This document shows positions 23,818 to 32,274 of a stretch of 46,733 bases of DNA, one piece after another. Position 1 is the first letter of the stretch; the number at the start of each line of letters is the position of its first letter. A model generated the notes under the pieces. It was not told where the DNA came from. It did not search any database and saw only the letters and a program-made list of their open reading frames with translations. Position numbers and translations under genes: made by a program. Source of the stretch: Ureibacillus xyleni (GTDB taxonomy: Bacteria > Bacillota > Bacilli > Bacillales_A > Planococcaceae); assembly GCF_900217795.1 (NCBI RefSeq), contig NZ_OBMQ01000001.1, positions 192,181-238,913 on the forward strand. Reading direction: 5' to 3'.

Positions 23818-24811
23818 AATTTTTATAAATCAAATACCCCTTCGCAACTGGATCATAGAATAAAATCTCAGTTTTCGATGCAGCAATTGGCATGAAACTC
23901 TCATCTGTTTCTAGCACGTCATCCGTTTTCAAGTCGTACACTGTCGTTGCTTTTACTTTTGTTTGTGAATTGTCCGTATTCCAAGCGATGACTGAGTTCC
24001 CCATAAACACGATATCTTGATTTACAGAATCACCTTCTTCGACAATGGAATAATCAAAGGTTTCTTTTGTTGCAATGTTATAGATGTATACAGAGCGATC
24101 TGTGGATAGATTTGTGTTATTGCACCAAAACGCAATGTACTTTCCATTTGTTTTCACGTTCTCCCCATCAAATGGAACTTGTACTTTGTTCTTTAAATTT
24201 TTTGCGCTAACATAATAAACCGCCTCATTTAACTCCATTAAACTCGCACTTGGCACTGTGTATGCGATGACATCCCCCGACATATGCGCGGAGCCAACTG
24301 AAGACTCAAGTTTCGTTTTCTTTTTCGATTTATTGTCGTAGTACCACAATTCGTTACCTTTAATGGCGGAATCCACCGTATAAACGAGCCCAGTATTGGA
24401 AGCTCCCTGCAACGTAATTTGGCCTTTGTTAAATAAAAGCTCGCTCAAAGTCCCCTTCGCAATGTCGTATTTCATAATTCGATAGTTTTGCTCACTGTAA
24501 CCTGCAAATTCGTAAGTTGAAAATACAATGCTTTGATCGACAAGCTTCATATCTTTCACTTTAGTGTACTTGGACATTTTCGATAATTTAAAACTAGATT
24601 GCTTGTTCGATTTTCGATTTAAATAAACAAGCTCTACATTCGGCGCTTTTGTCCCAACGATATAAGATTCATTTAAATCATGTGGTACGAACTTTACGTT
24701 TAAATCCTCAAGAGTTCCAGATTCCTGTGCGGCTGATGCAAAAGTCGGTATTGCTAGTAGCGAAATTAGCAAAACGCCGGACATTAAGATTTTTGTTAGT
24801 TTCCTATTCAT
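23816..24811 (-). CDS. Secreted propeller-like protein, short paralogue of the product at 10576
   Basis: 331 residues with a signal peptide (about 1-28, SGVLLISLLAIPTFASAAQ). It shares the whole N-terminal domain with the product of 10576-11358 and the start of 11422: FVPHDLNESYIVGTKAPN, YEFAGYSEQNYRIMKYDI, VGSAHMSGDVIAYTV and SFMPIAASKTEILFYDP. Blade-like repeats suggest a small beta-propeller. It lacks the TPR, Ig-like and NPCBM parts. GGAGG precedes the ATG. Function unknown; it serves here as the reference showing that the paralogue's TAG falls inside the domain. Confidence 0.85.
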   Translation of the reverse strand: MNRKLTKILMSGVLLISLLAIPTFASAAQESGTLEDLNVKFVPHDLNESYIVGTKAPNVELVYLNRKSNKQSSFKLSKMSKYTKVKDMKLVDQSIVFSTYEFAGYSEQNYRIMKYDIAKGTLSELLFNKGQITLQGASNTGLVYTVDSAIKGNELWYYDNKSKKKTKLESSVGSAHMSGDVIAYTVPSASLMELNEAVYYVSAKNLKNKVQVPFDGENVKTNGKYIAFWCNNTNLSTDRSVYIYNIATKETFDYSIVEEGDSVNQDIVFMGNSVIAWNTDNSQTKVKATTVYDLKTDDVLETDESFMPIAASKTEILFYDPVAKGYLIYKN

Positions 24812-25099
24812 TTGAACCTCCTACTATTTTTATTTTCCTAATAATTACATATGAATTACGAGTAACTTTAATACCAGTTTTAGTGGGAAATTAGGTACAA
24901 AATTGCTAAACTCTCTCAAAATAGTAAACTACCCTTTATTTCATTTAAAATGTTCCGATATAATTAGTATATGCAGATTTATCTGATGACAAATATTGTT
25001 AATGTATGGGTAAATAGAAGGGGTTGATAGAACGGAAATCAAGTGATTAACTTCACAATGAATTTTACATATCAATAGACGAATAGAGGGGGAAAAATA

Positions 25100-28000
25100 A
25101 TGAAAAGGAATAAAACGATGAAATGGTTATATGCGATTCTAGCTTTCTTACTAGTTTTTTCTACAATAACTCCATTTAATGTTACAGCAGCGGGTGGAAT
25201 AACGGTTGAATTAGATCAACAAGACTTGATTACGGAAGAAAGAATTGTAGCTGGTAATCAAATTATTACTCTAGATTTACCTGATGATAAAGAGTGGGTA
25301 AAAAATGCTAGTAATAATCTTTCAAAACTAGATGTATTGATATCAAGCATGGTAGCTGATGTTGATAACGATAAGTGGGAAGAATATAAAAATACACCGG
25401 GTAATATTACTGCTACTGTAAGCAGTTCTGATGGTTCTAATGATTTACTGACAATTACATTAAAAGGTGATGCAAGTTTTAAAATTAGTAAAAACCAAAC
25501 AATTACGATTAATTTAACAGGAGCACTTATTGAAAACTGGCCGGGGGAAGTTGAGCCTGTTGAGTTTATAATATATGCACAACCTGAAATTTCTTTATCT
25601 GGTAGTGTGCAAGAAGCTTCAGCTAGTGAACTTAAAGGTAAAACAATTGAATTAAATTTATTAAATGCAATTTGGGATGAAGATAAATTAAAAGTCTGGA
25701 CAAACCTAGGACCATTCCTTGATAGATTTAAGGACAAAGATGGTAACACTTGGGATGTTGTAGAAGATACATTAAAGAAATCCGATCCAAATGATTTTCT
25801 TTCATTTGAAGACAATAGTCATATTTTAAAAATTAAGCTTCCGACAATTTTAGCAATAGTTGACACTAAGACGATTACGTTTGATCCGGGTGATGGTGAC
25901 GATTTAAAGGTTGCTGGTTATATTTCAATGGAAAACGATGGGGATCTTTTAAATAAGGGTTCTTTATCATTCAAAATTAATCAGGCTAATTCAGGAAATC
26001 TTGACCCATCTGATTCTGTTAATTTAACGGAGAAAGCAATTAACAACAATGAACCTTCAACTACAACAATCACATTAAATTTACCAAATGGATCAAGCTG
26101 GAATAATATTACTAATGACAAATATAAACAAGAACTTCTAATTGATTCTTTTAAGCCATCTTCTGAACCTGAAGAATGGGAAAAAATAAAAAAAGAGCTG
26201 AAAAAAAATACCACTAATATAGTAGTGAATTCTAATACACTTACAATAACAATTCCAAGAGTAGAAGATTTCACTTTAACAAAAGATATGGTATTAAAAC
26301 TAAATGTTCCATATCAAATTCTGCCTGACGGTTTAAAATTGCCAACTCAAGAATTTGTTATTGAAGCAGAACCTAAAGTAATAATTTCAGGTAATGCTAC
26401 CCCAAAAATTTCACACGACACATTAATTAAGGGTGGAAAGGTAATTGAATTAACTCTTGTAAATGCGAATTGGGATTGGGATGTAGCATTAAGTACTACA
26501 AAACGTGAAGCACTATTATCTGCTTTTAATTGGGGAGATTTAGGGGACTTGAATGCTGGCGAAGTGATTTCAAAAGCGGATGTTGTTCGTACAAATAACC
26601 AAAAACTAAAAATCACTTTACCTAAATTAGCATCATTTAAATTAAGTGCAAACCCTGAGTTAATCTTTAATCCGGCAACTATTACAAGCAGCTTGACAGA
26701 TGAAGATATTCAAGCGGATAAAGCAGATGTCTTCACTGTAGAAGCCTTAGATGAAGTGAAATTCAAAATTAATGCACCAACTGGAATAAATGAATTTGAT
26801 TTTGCAAGTGAAGGAATTAAATTTACTGTTACATTAACAAATGATAAGTGGGATCAAGATGTTGAAATAAAAGGATTACCAGCACCTACTGGAACAGCTC
26901 CGTTTGTTTTAAAAGATTCAGATGTAAACTCAACGCTAACAATTGGTTCAATTGATAGAAAAAGTGATACGGTTATTGAGATTAGTGTATTAAAGAAAGA
27001 TTTATTGCTATTTAAAGATTCAGTTTACGATTTAACAGTTCCATCTAATTTACTTGAATTCGCTAGCGCTCCTAAAACTGTTAAAGCAGCCATTAAAATT
27101 GCGGGTGTAAAAGCAAAACTAGAAGGAACAGCAACAGGGGGAGACCTTGATGCTGTAAGTCTTCAAAAAGGTGGAAAAACGATTATCATTACCCTTGCTA
27201 ATGCACAGTTTATTGAAAATCTTTCAGTTAATGATTACCTTGGTGTTATTTCATCCTCAGATCCATTAACGACTAAAGTAAAGGCTGCGATTACTAGCTC
27301 AAATGATCCTAAAGTAGTTGTTGTTAAGGGAAATAAATTAACAATTAAACTTCCAGCCGTTGATTTTAGCGGTAATGGAACACTAACGTTTAATGTTCCA
27401 GAAACCTTAGTAAAAGATTCAGAATATAACATCCCAATAGAAAATAATGAAACCATTGTTGTGGGTGGCGAAGCAAAAGTAGTAAGTAATACGTACACTA
27501 TTTCACAAGCATTTATTAAAAATGGGACAACTATTACACTTACTCTAACAGATGCTAAATGGGATTCAACTATTACAACGAATAGCTCAAAAAAATCTGC
27601 ATTAATGAAGGGATTCACTGTTGAGGATCAAGCAGATGAATGGAAAAAAGTAATTGATGAAACGATTAAAACAGGATCATTTGTAATAGATCCTAATTCG
27701 AATGGAACTGGGCTAATAATCACGATTCCGAAAGTAAATGATTACTCAATAGTACGTAATCAAAAAGTTTCCGTAAAAATTCCTAAAAACGCATTTTCAA
27801 ATTATAAGTACGATATTCCATTAGATCAATTAATAACTATCACTATTCCACCTGTTTCTATTAATGGTTCATTTGAAGAGGTGTTATCTGAGATAGCGGA
27901 TCTTGCTAATAATGAGTTAGAAAATATTCGAGTTGTTGTTCCGGAAAAAATGGTAGAAACAATTAAAGTAACGACAGTAGATATGCCTGGCGAACAAGAG

Positions 28001-28354
28001 ACAGCTGTAACGACTGTAGAAACTACATTAAATAGTTCTCTGCTAAATTCTGACACAACTGTTGTTGTATCTTCGGGTGGACAAGAAGTAGAAAGAGCAG
28101 GAGATGAACCGCTTGTATTTGTTCTTTCAAATGTTGACTTTAAAGAAGATTTAAAAATTACTGTCACTACTGAGGATAAAACAATCGAAATCTATAAAAA
28201 AATCGGTAAAGGTAAGAAAACATATTCAGAGTTACCAAAAAATCCTTTATCAGGTAATTATTCATTATATCAACTACTTACTGATGATAAGCTATTAAAA
28301 GATATCTTTAAATACTATTCTCCAAGTGAACTTGAAGTTGGTACTGTAAATTAA
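25100..28354 (+). CDS. Large secreted protein with seven divergent repeats of an unrecognised domain
   Basis: 1084 residues; signal peptide about 1-31 (ITPFNVTAAGG). I do not recognise the family. About seven repeats of 110-150 residues fill residues 33-935. Each has a strand pattern like TI.LTL.NA.WD, a helical stretch rich in Lys, Glu and Trp (EEWEKIKKELKK, DEWKKVIDETIK), a LTITIP....F strand, and a P..LI/V closing segment. The last ~150 residues are unique (ETTLNSSLLNSDTTVVVSSGG). No SLH, LPXTG or transmembrane tail is present. The next gene starts 14 bases after the stop behind AAGGAGG, so the two form an operon. A fibrous or scaffold surface protein is a reasonable guess. Confidence 0.88.
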   Translation: MKRNKTMKWLYAILAFLLVFSTITPFNVTAAGGITVELDQQDLITEERIVAGNQIITLDLPDDKEWVKNASNNLSKLDVLISSMVADVDNDKWEEYKNTPGNITATVSSSDGSNDLLTITLKGDASFKISKNQTITINLTGALIENWPGEVEPVEFIIYAQPEISLSGSVQEASASELKGKTIELNLLNAIWDEDKLKVWTNLGPFLDRFKDKDGNTWDVVEDTLKKSDPNDFLSFEDNSHILKIKLPTILAIVDTKTITFDPGDGDDLKVAGYISMENDGDLLNKGSLSFKINQANSGNLDPSDSVNLTEKAINNNEPSTTTITLNLPNGSSWNNITNDKYKQELLIDSFKPSSEPEEWEKIKKELKKNTTNIVVNSNTLTITIPRVEDFTLTKDMVLKLNVPYQILPDGLKLPTQEFVIEAEPKVIISGNATPKISHDTLIKGGKVIELTLVNANWDWDVALSTTKREALLSAFNWGDLGDLNAGEVISKADVVRTNNQKLKITLPKLASFKLSANPELIFNPATITSSLTDEDIQADKADVFTVEALDEVKFKINAPTGINEFDFASEGIKFTVTLTNDKWDQDVEIKGLPAPTGTAPFVLKDSDVNSTLTIGSIDRKSDTVIEISVLKKDLLLFKDSVYDLTVPSNLLEFASAPKTVKAAIKIAGVKAKLEGTATGGDLDAVSLQKGGKTIIITLANAQFIENLSVNDYLGVISSSDPLTTKVKAAITSSNDPKVVVVKGNKLTIKLPAVDFSGNGTLTFNVPETLVKDSEYNIPIENNETIVVGGEAKVVSNTYTISQAFIKNGTTITLTLTDAKWDSTITTNSSKKSALMKGFTVEDQADEWKKVIDETIKTGSFVIDPNSNGTGLIITIPKVNDYSIVRNQKVSVKIPKNAFSNYKYDIPLDQLITITIPPVSINGSFEEVLSEIADLANNELENIRVVVPEKMVETIKVTTVDMPGEQETAVTTVETTLNSSLLNSDTTVVVSSGGQEVERAGDEPLVFVLSNVDFKEDLKITVTTEDKTIEIYKKIGKGKKTYSELPKNPLSGNYSLYQLLTDDKLLKDIFKYYSPSELEVGTVN

Positions 28355-28368
28355 GGAGGATATGAAAC

Positions 28369-28971
28369 ATGAAAAAAGCATTAATTGTGTTATTTAGTGC
28401 AGTGATGTTTCTACTTCTTCCATTTGAATCATCACTAGCAAAGACATGGAACTTTCAAACAACAGAGGATGTTTACAAAGCGTGGAAAGTCAATTTTAGT
28501 GGGAAGCTAGATTCGGCAACTATTAACTCTAGCAATATTTATGTATTAGATGGACAAACTAAACATCCAACGACGCCAACTGTGACTAATGGTGGAAGTT
28601 CAATTGAAGTTAAACCAAACTCATCGTATCAAGTAGGGAAACTTTATCAACTGGTTGTTACTACTAATGTAAAAAATGCCAATGGAACACCATTAAAAGA
28701 GACAGTAACAATGCCATTCAAAGTGGTGGATTCTGGGGCAACTATTAAGTCGGTTTATAGTGTAACTAGTCTAAATGTTACAAGTTTGACTGTTGTAACA
28801 AACGATGATGTGTTTTATGTAAAAGTAGATGGAGAAGAAATAAAGTACCAAGGGACTAATACATTTTTGTATGGTCTAGTTGGTAAAAAGATTGGGGACA
28901 AAGTTACTATAATCGCATATGATAAGGATAATAAGGTCCTTCAACGATTAACTTACACAATCGGTCAATAA
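28369..28971 (+). CDS. Small secreted protein with one SbsA-type Ig-like domain
   Basis: 200 residues; signal peptide about 1-24 (LLLPFESSLAK). One Big_5 domain (about 25-122: VYKAWKVNFSGKLD...NIYVLDG, YQLVVTTNVKNANGTPLKETV) and a C-terminal ~75-residue beta-rich domain (VTSLTVVTNDDVFYVKVDGEEI). It is the second gene of an operon with the seven-repeat protein, so the two probably act together on the cell surface. It is the minimal member of the Ig-tailed set in this window. Confidence 0.87.
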   Translation: MKKALIVLFSAVMFLLLPFESSLAKTWNFQTTEDVYKAWKVNFSGKLDSATINSSNIYVLDGQTKHPTTPTVTNGGSSIEVKPNSSYQVGKLYQLVVTTNVKNANGTPLKETVTMPFKVVDSGATIKSVYSVTSLNVTSLTVVTNDDVFYVKVDGEEIKYQGTNTFLYGLVGKKIGDKVTIIAYDKDNKVLQRLTYTIGQ

Positions 28972-28978
28972 AGCATGA

Positions 28979-29010
28979 AAACCTAACTCTGCACATGAGT
29001 TAGGTTTTTT
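28979..29010 (+). terminator. Terminator of the repeat-protein operon
   Basis: ACCTAACTC (28981-28989) pairs with GAGTTAGGT (28997-29005), followed by TTTTTT. Confidence 0.9.
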
Positions 29011-29035
29011 CTATTAGAATACAAATGATACATTT

Positions 29036-29064
29036 TTGTTACATGAATTAATTTCCTGTATCAA
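29036..29064 (+). promoter_or_regulatory. Candidate promoter of the SLH tandem-repeat gene
   Basis: TTGTTA (29036-29041), a 17-base spacer and TATCAA (29059-29064). A second -10-like TATTAT lies further on. The leader contains a GTTAGA/TCTAAC hairpin near 29096-29112, ahead of the AAAGGGG site. Confidence 0.35.
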
Positions 29065-29145
29065 ATAATAGATTTATATTATATACTCAATTTCGTTAGA
29101 CGTTATCTAACAATAATAATCTACCGAAAAGGGGATAATATATAA

Positions 29146-32100
29146 ATGACTAAAACAAATGCGAACAAATTTTTCAAAGCTGGAGTTGCTGCTGCAGTTG
29201 TAGTATCTAGTGGGGTAGTTGCGGCACCGATCGTATCACAAGCTGAAGAAACTCAAAATAGCATTTCTTTTAAAGATTTATCAACAAAAAATCCGTATTA
29301 TACTGACATAATGAATTTAGCTGAACGTGGAATTATTAAAGGATTCCCGGATAAGACATTTGGTACATATAAAGATATTACTCGTGGACAAGCCGCAAAA
29401 ATTCTTGCGCAAGTCTTACATTTAGATACAGAAAACGTTACAGACCCAGGATTTGTTGATGTTAAAAAGGACAGTGAATATTATGGTGCAATCGCTGCAT
29501 TACAAAATGCTGGAATTATTAACGGCTATACGAACGATAACACTTTCCGTGCTGGTGAATTTGTAACACGTAACCATATGGCAAAAATGATTGCAATTGG
29601 TTTCGGTTTTGAAACTAATAGTACGGCACCATTTACAGACATGCACGATTCATATAAAGAGTATATTTCAGCTTTATTTGAAAATGGCGTTACAACAGGT
29701 AGAACGTCGACAACTTTCGATGGTCTATCCTTTGTAACACGTGGACAAATGGCAGCATTTGCAGTACGTGCTGAAAATGTAACGAAAGAAATCACTTTTA
29801 CAATTAATGACATCGAAGCATCTAAAATTGTCACATCAGAAGGTCAATTCAGATCGTCTCTTCCTATATTTAATGCAGCGAACTCAGCAGCTTTAGAGGG
29901 TGCGGTAGTAAATGCTGTTATTACAAATGGTGAAGTAAAAGCTATCAACGCATTAACGTTAAATAATTCAGGTTCAGAGGAAAATCCTGTTGTACTTGAT
30001 GGTGGAAACACGATAATTGATGGCGTTTTAACAGTTAACGCAGACTTTACAAACCTTAAAAATATCACTGTAAACGAAGATGTGATTTTAACAAGTACTG
30101 TTGCTAACAACTTTGATGCAAATGGTTTAGACATTAAAGGTGAATTAGTTATTGTCGAAGAAGTTCAAGCACAACTTGCATCATTAACAATGTTTGCTAA
30201 CTTAACTTCGAATGGTCCAAAAGTTAACTTAACAAACTCTGCAGTAAAAGCAGTTAATGCAAAACGTGACAATGTTATCATTTCTTCAAACATCAAATTA
30301 CCTGAAGTAAAAGTAGCAGCAAATGTAACTTCAATTGAAGTAAATGCAAATGTTGCAACGGTAACGGTAAATGCATCTGAAGCGCTTCAAATTAAAGGTT
30401 CAGCTTCAATAGATAAAGTAAATGTTCAGCAGGCGACTCAACTTGCTTTAGAAGTAACAGGTTTAGTTAAACAACTTGACTTAGCAAATGCTGAAGCAAA
30501 AGTTTCTTTAGGAACAAATATTTCAGTAGAAAAAATCGTAGTTCCAACTGGTTCAAATATCTCTACACTTATTAATGACTATGAAACTGTGAAAGAAAAA
30601 ATCGTAGAAGTTGTAGACAATTCAGGTGCAGTTGTCGAGCCTCCAGTTAATAATGGTGGTAATCAAGGTGGAGAAGGTACACCAGGAGAAAACGGAAACC
30701 CTGGTAGTGGTGGAACTCCTGGAGATGAAGGAAACAACGGAACACCAGGTAATGGAGGGACGCCTGGAGACGGTGGTAATAATGGTACTCCGGGGAATGA
30801 CGTTACGCCAACTGATATAGAAAAAATAAATGCTACTATCGCAAGCGTAACTGGAAATAAGGTTGAAGAATTAAAATTTGCTAATGTAAACGAAAACTTA
30901 GTAAAAGACTTAGCTGCTTTATTAACAGAAGAAAATGTTGATTTAACACCAATCGGTTCATTAATCGCAGATGCGGATGGTGACGATGCAGATGAAACAG
31001 TATCAGAAGCGGAATTTGTGGCATTCTTCACAAGCTTAAACCATGATCAAGTCATCGCTCAATACGGTGCAGTTTTAACAGCTGACCAAAAAGCAGTACT
31101 TGCAAAACTTAAAGAGATCTATCCATCTCCAGTGGTAAAAACTGATGTGGAAAAAATCAATGAAGTAATCGCAAGCGTAACTGGAAATAAGGTTGAAGAA
31201 TTAAAATTTGCTAATGTAAACGAAAACTTAGTAAAAGACTTAGCAGCATTATTAACAAAAGATAACGTTAATCTAACACCAATCGGTTCATTAATCGCAG
31301 ATGCGGATGGTGACGATGCAGGTGAAACAGTATCAGAAGCAGAATTTGTGGCATTCTTCACAAGTTTAAACCATGATCAAGTCATCGCTCAATACGATGC
31401 AGTTTTAACAGCTGACCAAAAAGCAGTACTTGCAAAACTTAAAGAGATCTATCCATCTCCAGTGGTAAAAACTGATGTGGAAAAAATCAATGAAGTAATC
31501 GCAAGCGTAACTGGAAATAAGGTTGAAGAATTAAAATTTGCTAATGTAAACGAAAACTTAGTAAAAGACTTAGCAGCATTATTAACAAAAGAAAACGTTG
31601 ATCTAACACCAATCGGTTCATTAATCGCAGATGCGGATGGTGATGATGCAGATGAAACAGTATCAGAAGTAGAATTTGTGGCATTCTTCACTAACTTAAA
31701 CCATGATCAAGTCATCGCTCAATACGGTGCAGTATTAACAGCTGACCAAAAAGCAGTACTTGCAAAACTTAAAGAGATCTATCCATCTCCAGTAGTTGTG
31801 AAAACGGACTTAGAAAAAATCAATGAAGTAATCGCAGACGTAACGGGCGATAAAGTAGATGAGTTAACATTTACGAACGTTGACCAAAACTTAGTAGAAG
31901 ATTTAGCTAACTTATTAACAAAAGAAAACGTTGATCTAACACCAATCGGTTCATTAATCGCAGATGCGGATGGTGATGATGCAGATGAAACAGTATCAGA
32001 AGTAGAATTTGTGGCATTCTTCACTAGCTTAAACTATGACCAAGTAGTAGCTCAGTACGGTGCAGTATTAACTGACGATCAAAAAGATGTCTTAGCTAAA

Positions 32101-32202
32101 CTTAAAGAAATCTACCCAACTCCAGCACAACCTGTTGCTTCTACAATATTAAATATGGATGATACATTCACAGTAGAAAATGGCGTTGTAAAATTTATCT
32201 AA
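29146..32202 (+). CDS. SLH-anchored surface protein with beta-helix-like region, Gly-rich linker and four 110-residue repeats
   Basis: 1018 residues. Signal peptide about 1-33, then three SLH domains (about 36-212: YYTDIMNLAERGIIKGFPDKTF, YYGAIAALQNAGIINGYTNDNTF, YISALFENGVTTGRTSTTF), which bind secondary wall polymer. Residues about 215-500 have short repeating strands (SIEVNANVATVTVNASEALQIKG) typical of a beta-helix. A Gly-Pro-rich linker (about 510-553, GTPGDGGNNGTPG) precedes four near-identical 110-residue repeats (556-995), each with a DADGDDADETVSEAEF segment like an EF-hand loop with extra residues. The repeats are therefore probably calcium-binding and displayed beyond the S-layer. 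They have a strongly conserved DNA sequence, a sign of recent duplication. Confidence 0.92.
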   Translation: MTKTNANKFFKAGVAAAVVVSSGVVAAPIVSQAEETQNSISFKDLSTKNPYYTDIMNLAERGIIKGFPDKTFGTYKDITRGQAAKILAQVLHLDTENVTDPGFVDVKKDSEYYGAIAALQNAGIINGYTNDNTFRAGEFVTRNHMAKMIAIGFGFETNSTAPFTDMHDSYKEYISALFENGVTTGRTSTTFDGLSFVTRGQMAAFAVRAENVTKEITFTINDIEASKIVTSEGQFRSSLPIFNAANSAALEGAVVNAVITNGEVKAINALTLNNSGSEENPVVLDGGNTIIDGVLTVNADFTNLKNITVNEDVILTSTVANNFDANGLDIKGELVIVEEVQAQLASLTMFANLTSNGPKVNLTNSAVKAVNAKRDNVIISSNIKLPEVKVAANVTSIEVNANVATVTVNASEALQIKGSASIDKVNVQQATQLALEVTGLVKQLDLANAEAKVSLGTNISVEKIVVPTGSNISTLINDYETVKEKIVEVVDNSGAVVEPPVNNGGNQGGEGTPGENGNPGSGGTPGDEGNNGTPGNGGTPGDGGNNGTPGNDVTPTDIEKINATIASVTGNKVEELKFANVNENLVKDLAALLTEENVDLTPIGSLIADADGDDADETVSEAEFVAFFTSLNHDQVIAQYGAVLTADQKAVLAKLKEIYPSPVVKTDVEKINEVIASVTGNKVEELKFANVNENLVKDLAALLTKDNVNLTPIGSLIADADGDDAGETVSEAEFVAFFTSLNHDQVIAQYDAVLTADQKAVLAKLKEIYPSPVVKTDVEKINEVIASVTGNKVEELKFANVNENLVKDLAALLTKENVDLTPIGSLIADADGDDADETVSEVEFVAFFTNLNHDQVIAQYGAVLTADQKAVLAKLKEIYPSPVVVKTDLEKINEVIADVTGDKVDELTFTNVDQNLVEDLANLLTKENVDLTPIGSLIADADGDDADETVSEVEFVAFFTSLNYDQVVAQYGAVLTDDQKDVLAKLKEIYPTPAQPVASTILNMDDTFTVENGVVKFI
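30811..32127 (+). repeat. Four tandem 330-bp coding repeats
   Basis: Units begin at 30811, 31141, 31471 and 31804, each at the Thr-Asp codon before LEKIN/VEKIN. Units 1 to 3 are nearly identical at DNA level; unit 3 carries one extra codon (Val), giving 333 bp, and unit 4 is the most diverged. Copy number probably varies between strains. Confidence 0.92.
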
Positions 32203-32214
32203 TATAGATAACTT

Positions 32215-32250
32215 AAAAAAGTCCTGTAGAGACAGCTCTACAGGACTTTT
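32215..32250. terminator. Bidirectional terminator between convergent genes
   Basis: GTCCTGTAGAG (32221-32231) pairs perfectly with CTCTACAGGAC (32236-32246) around ACAG, with A6 before and T4 after. It serves the SLH gene and the convergent CstA gene. Confidence 0.9.
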
Positions 32251-32274
32251 GCTATTTTTAAAGGGGCTGAATAT

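Noticed and set aside
30663..32024. Several minus-strand frames opposite the tandem repeats of the SLH gene
   Set aside because: They recur at the repeat period as mirror images of the coding repeats, with Ser/Thr-rich low-complexity translation and no start signals.
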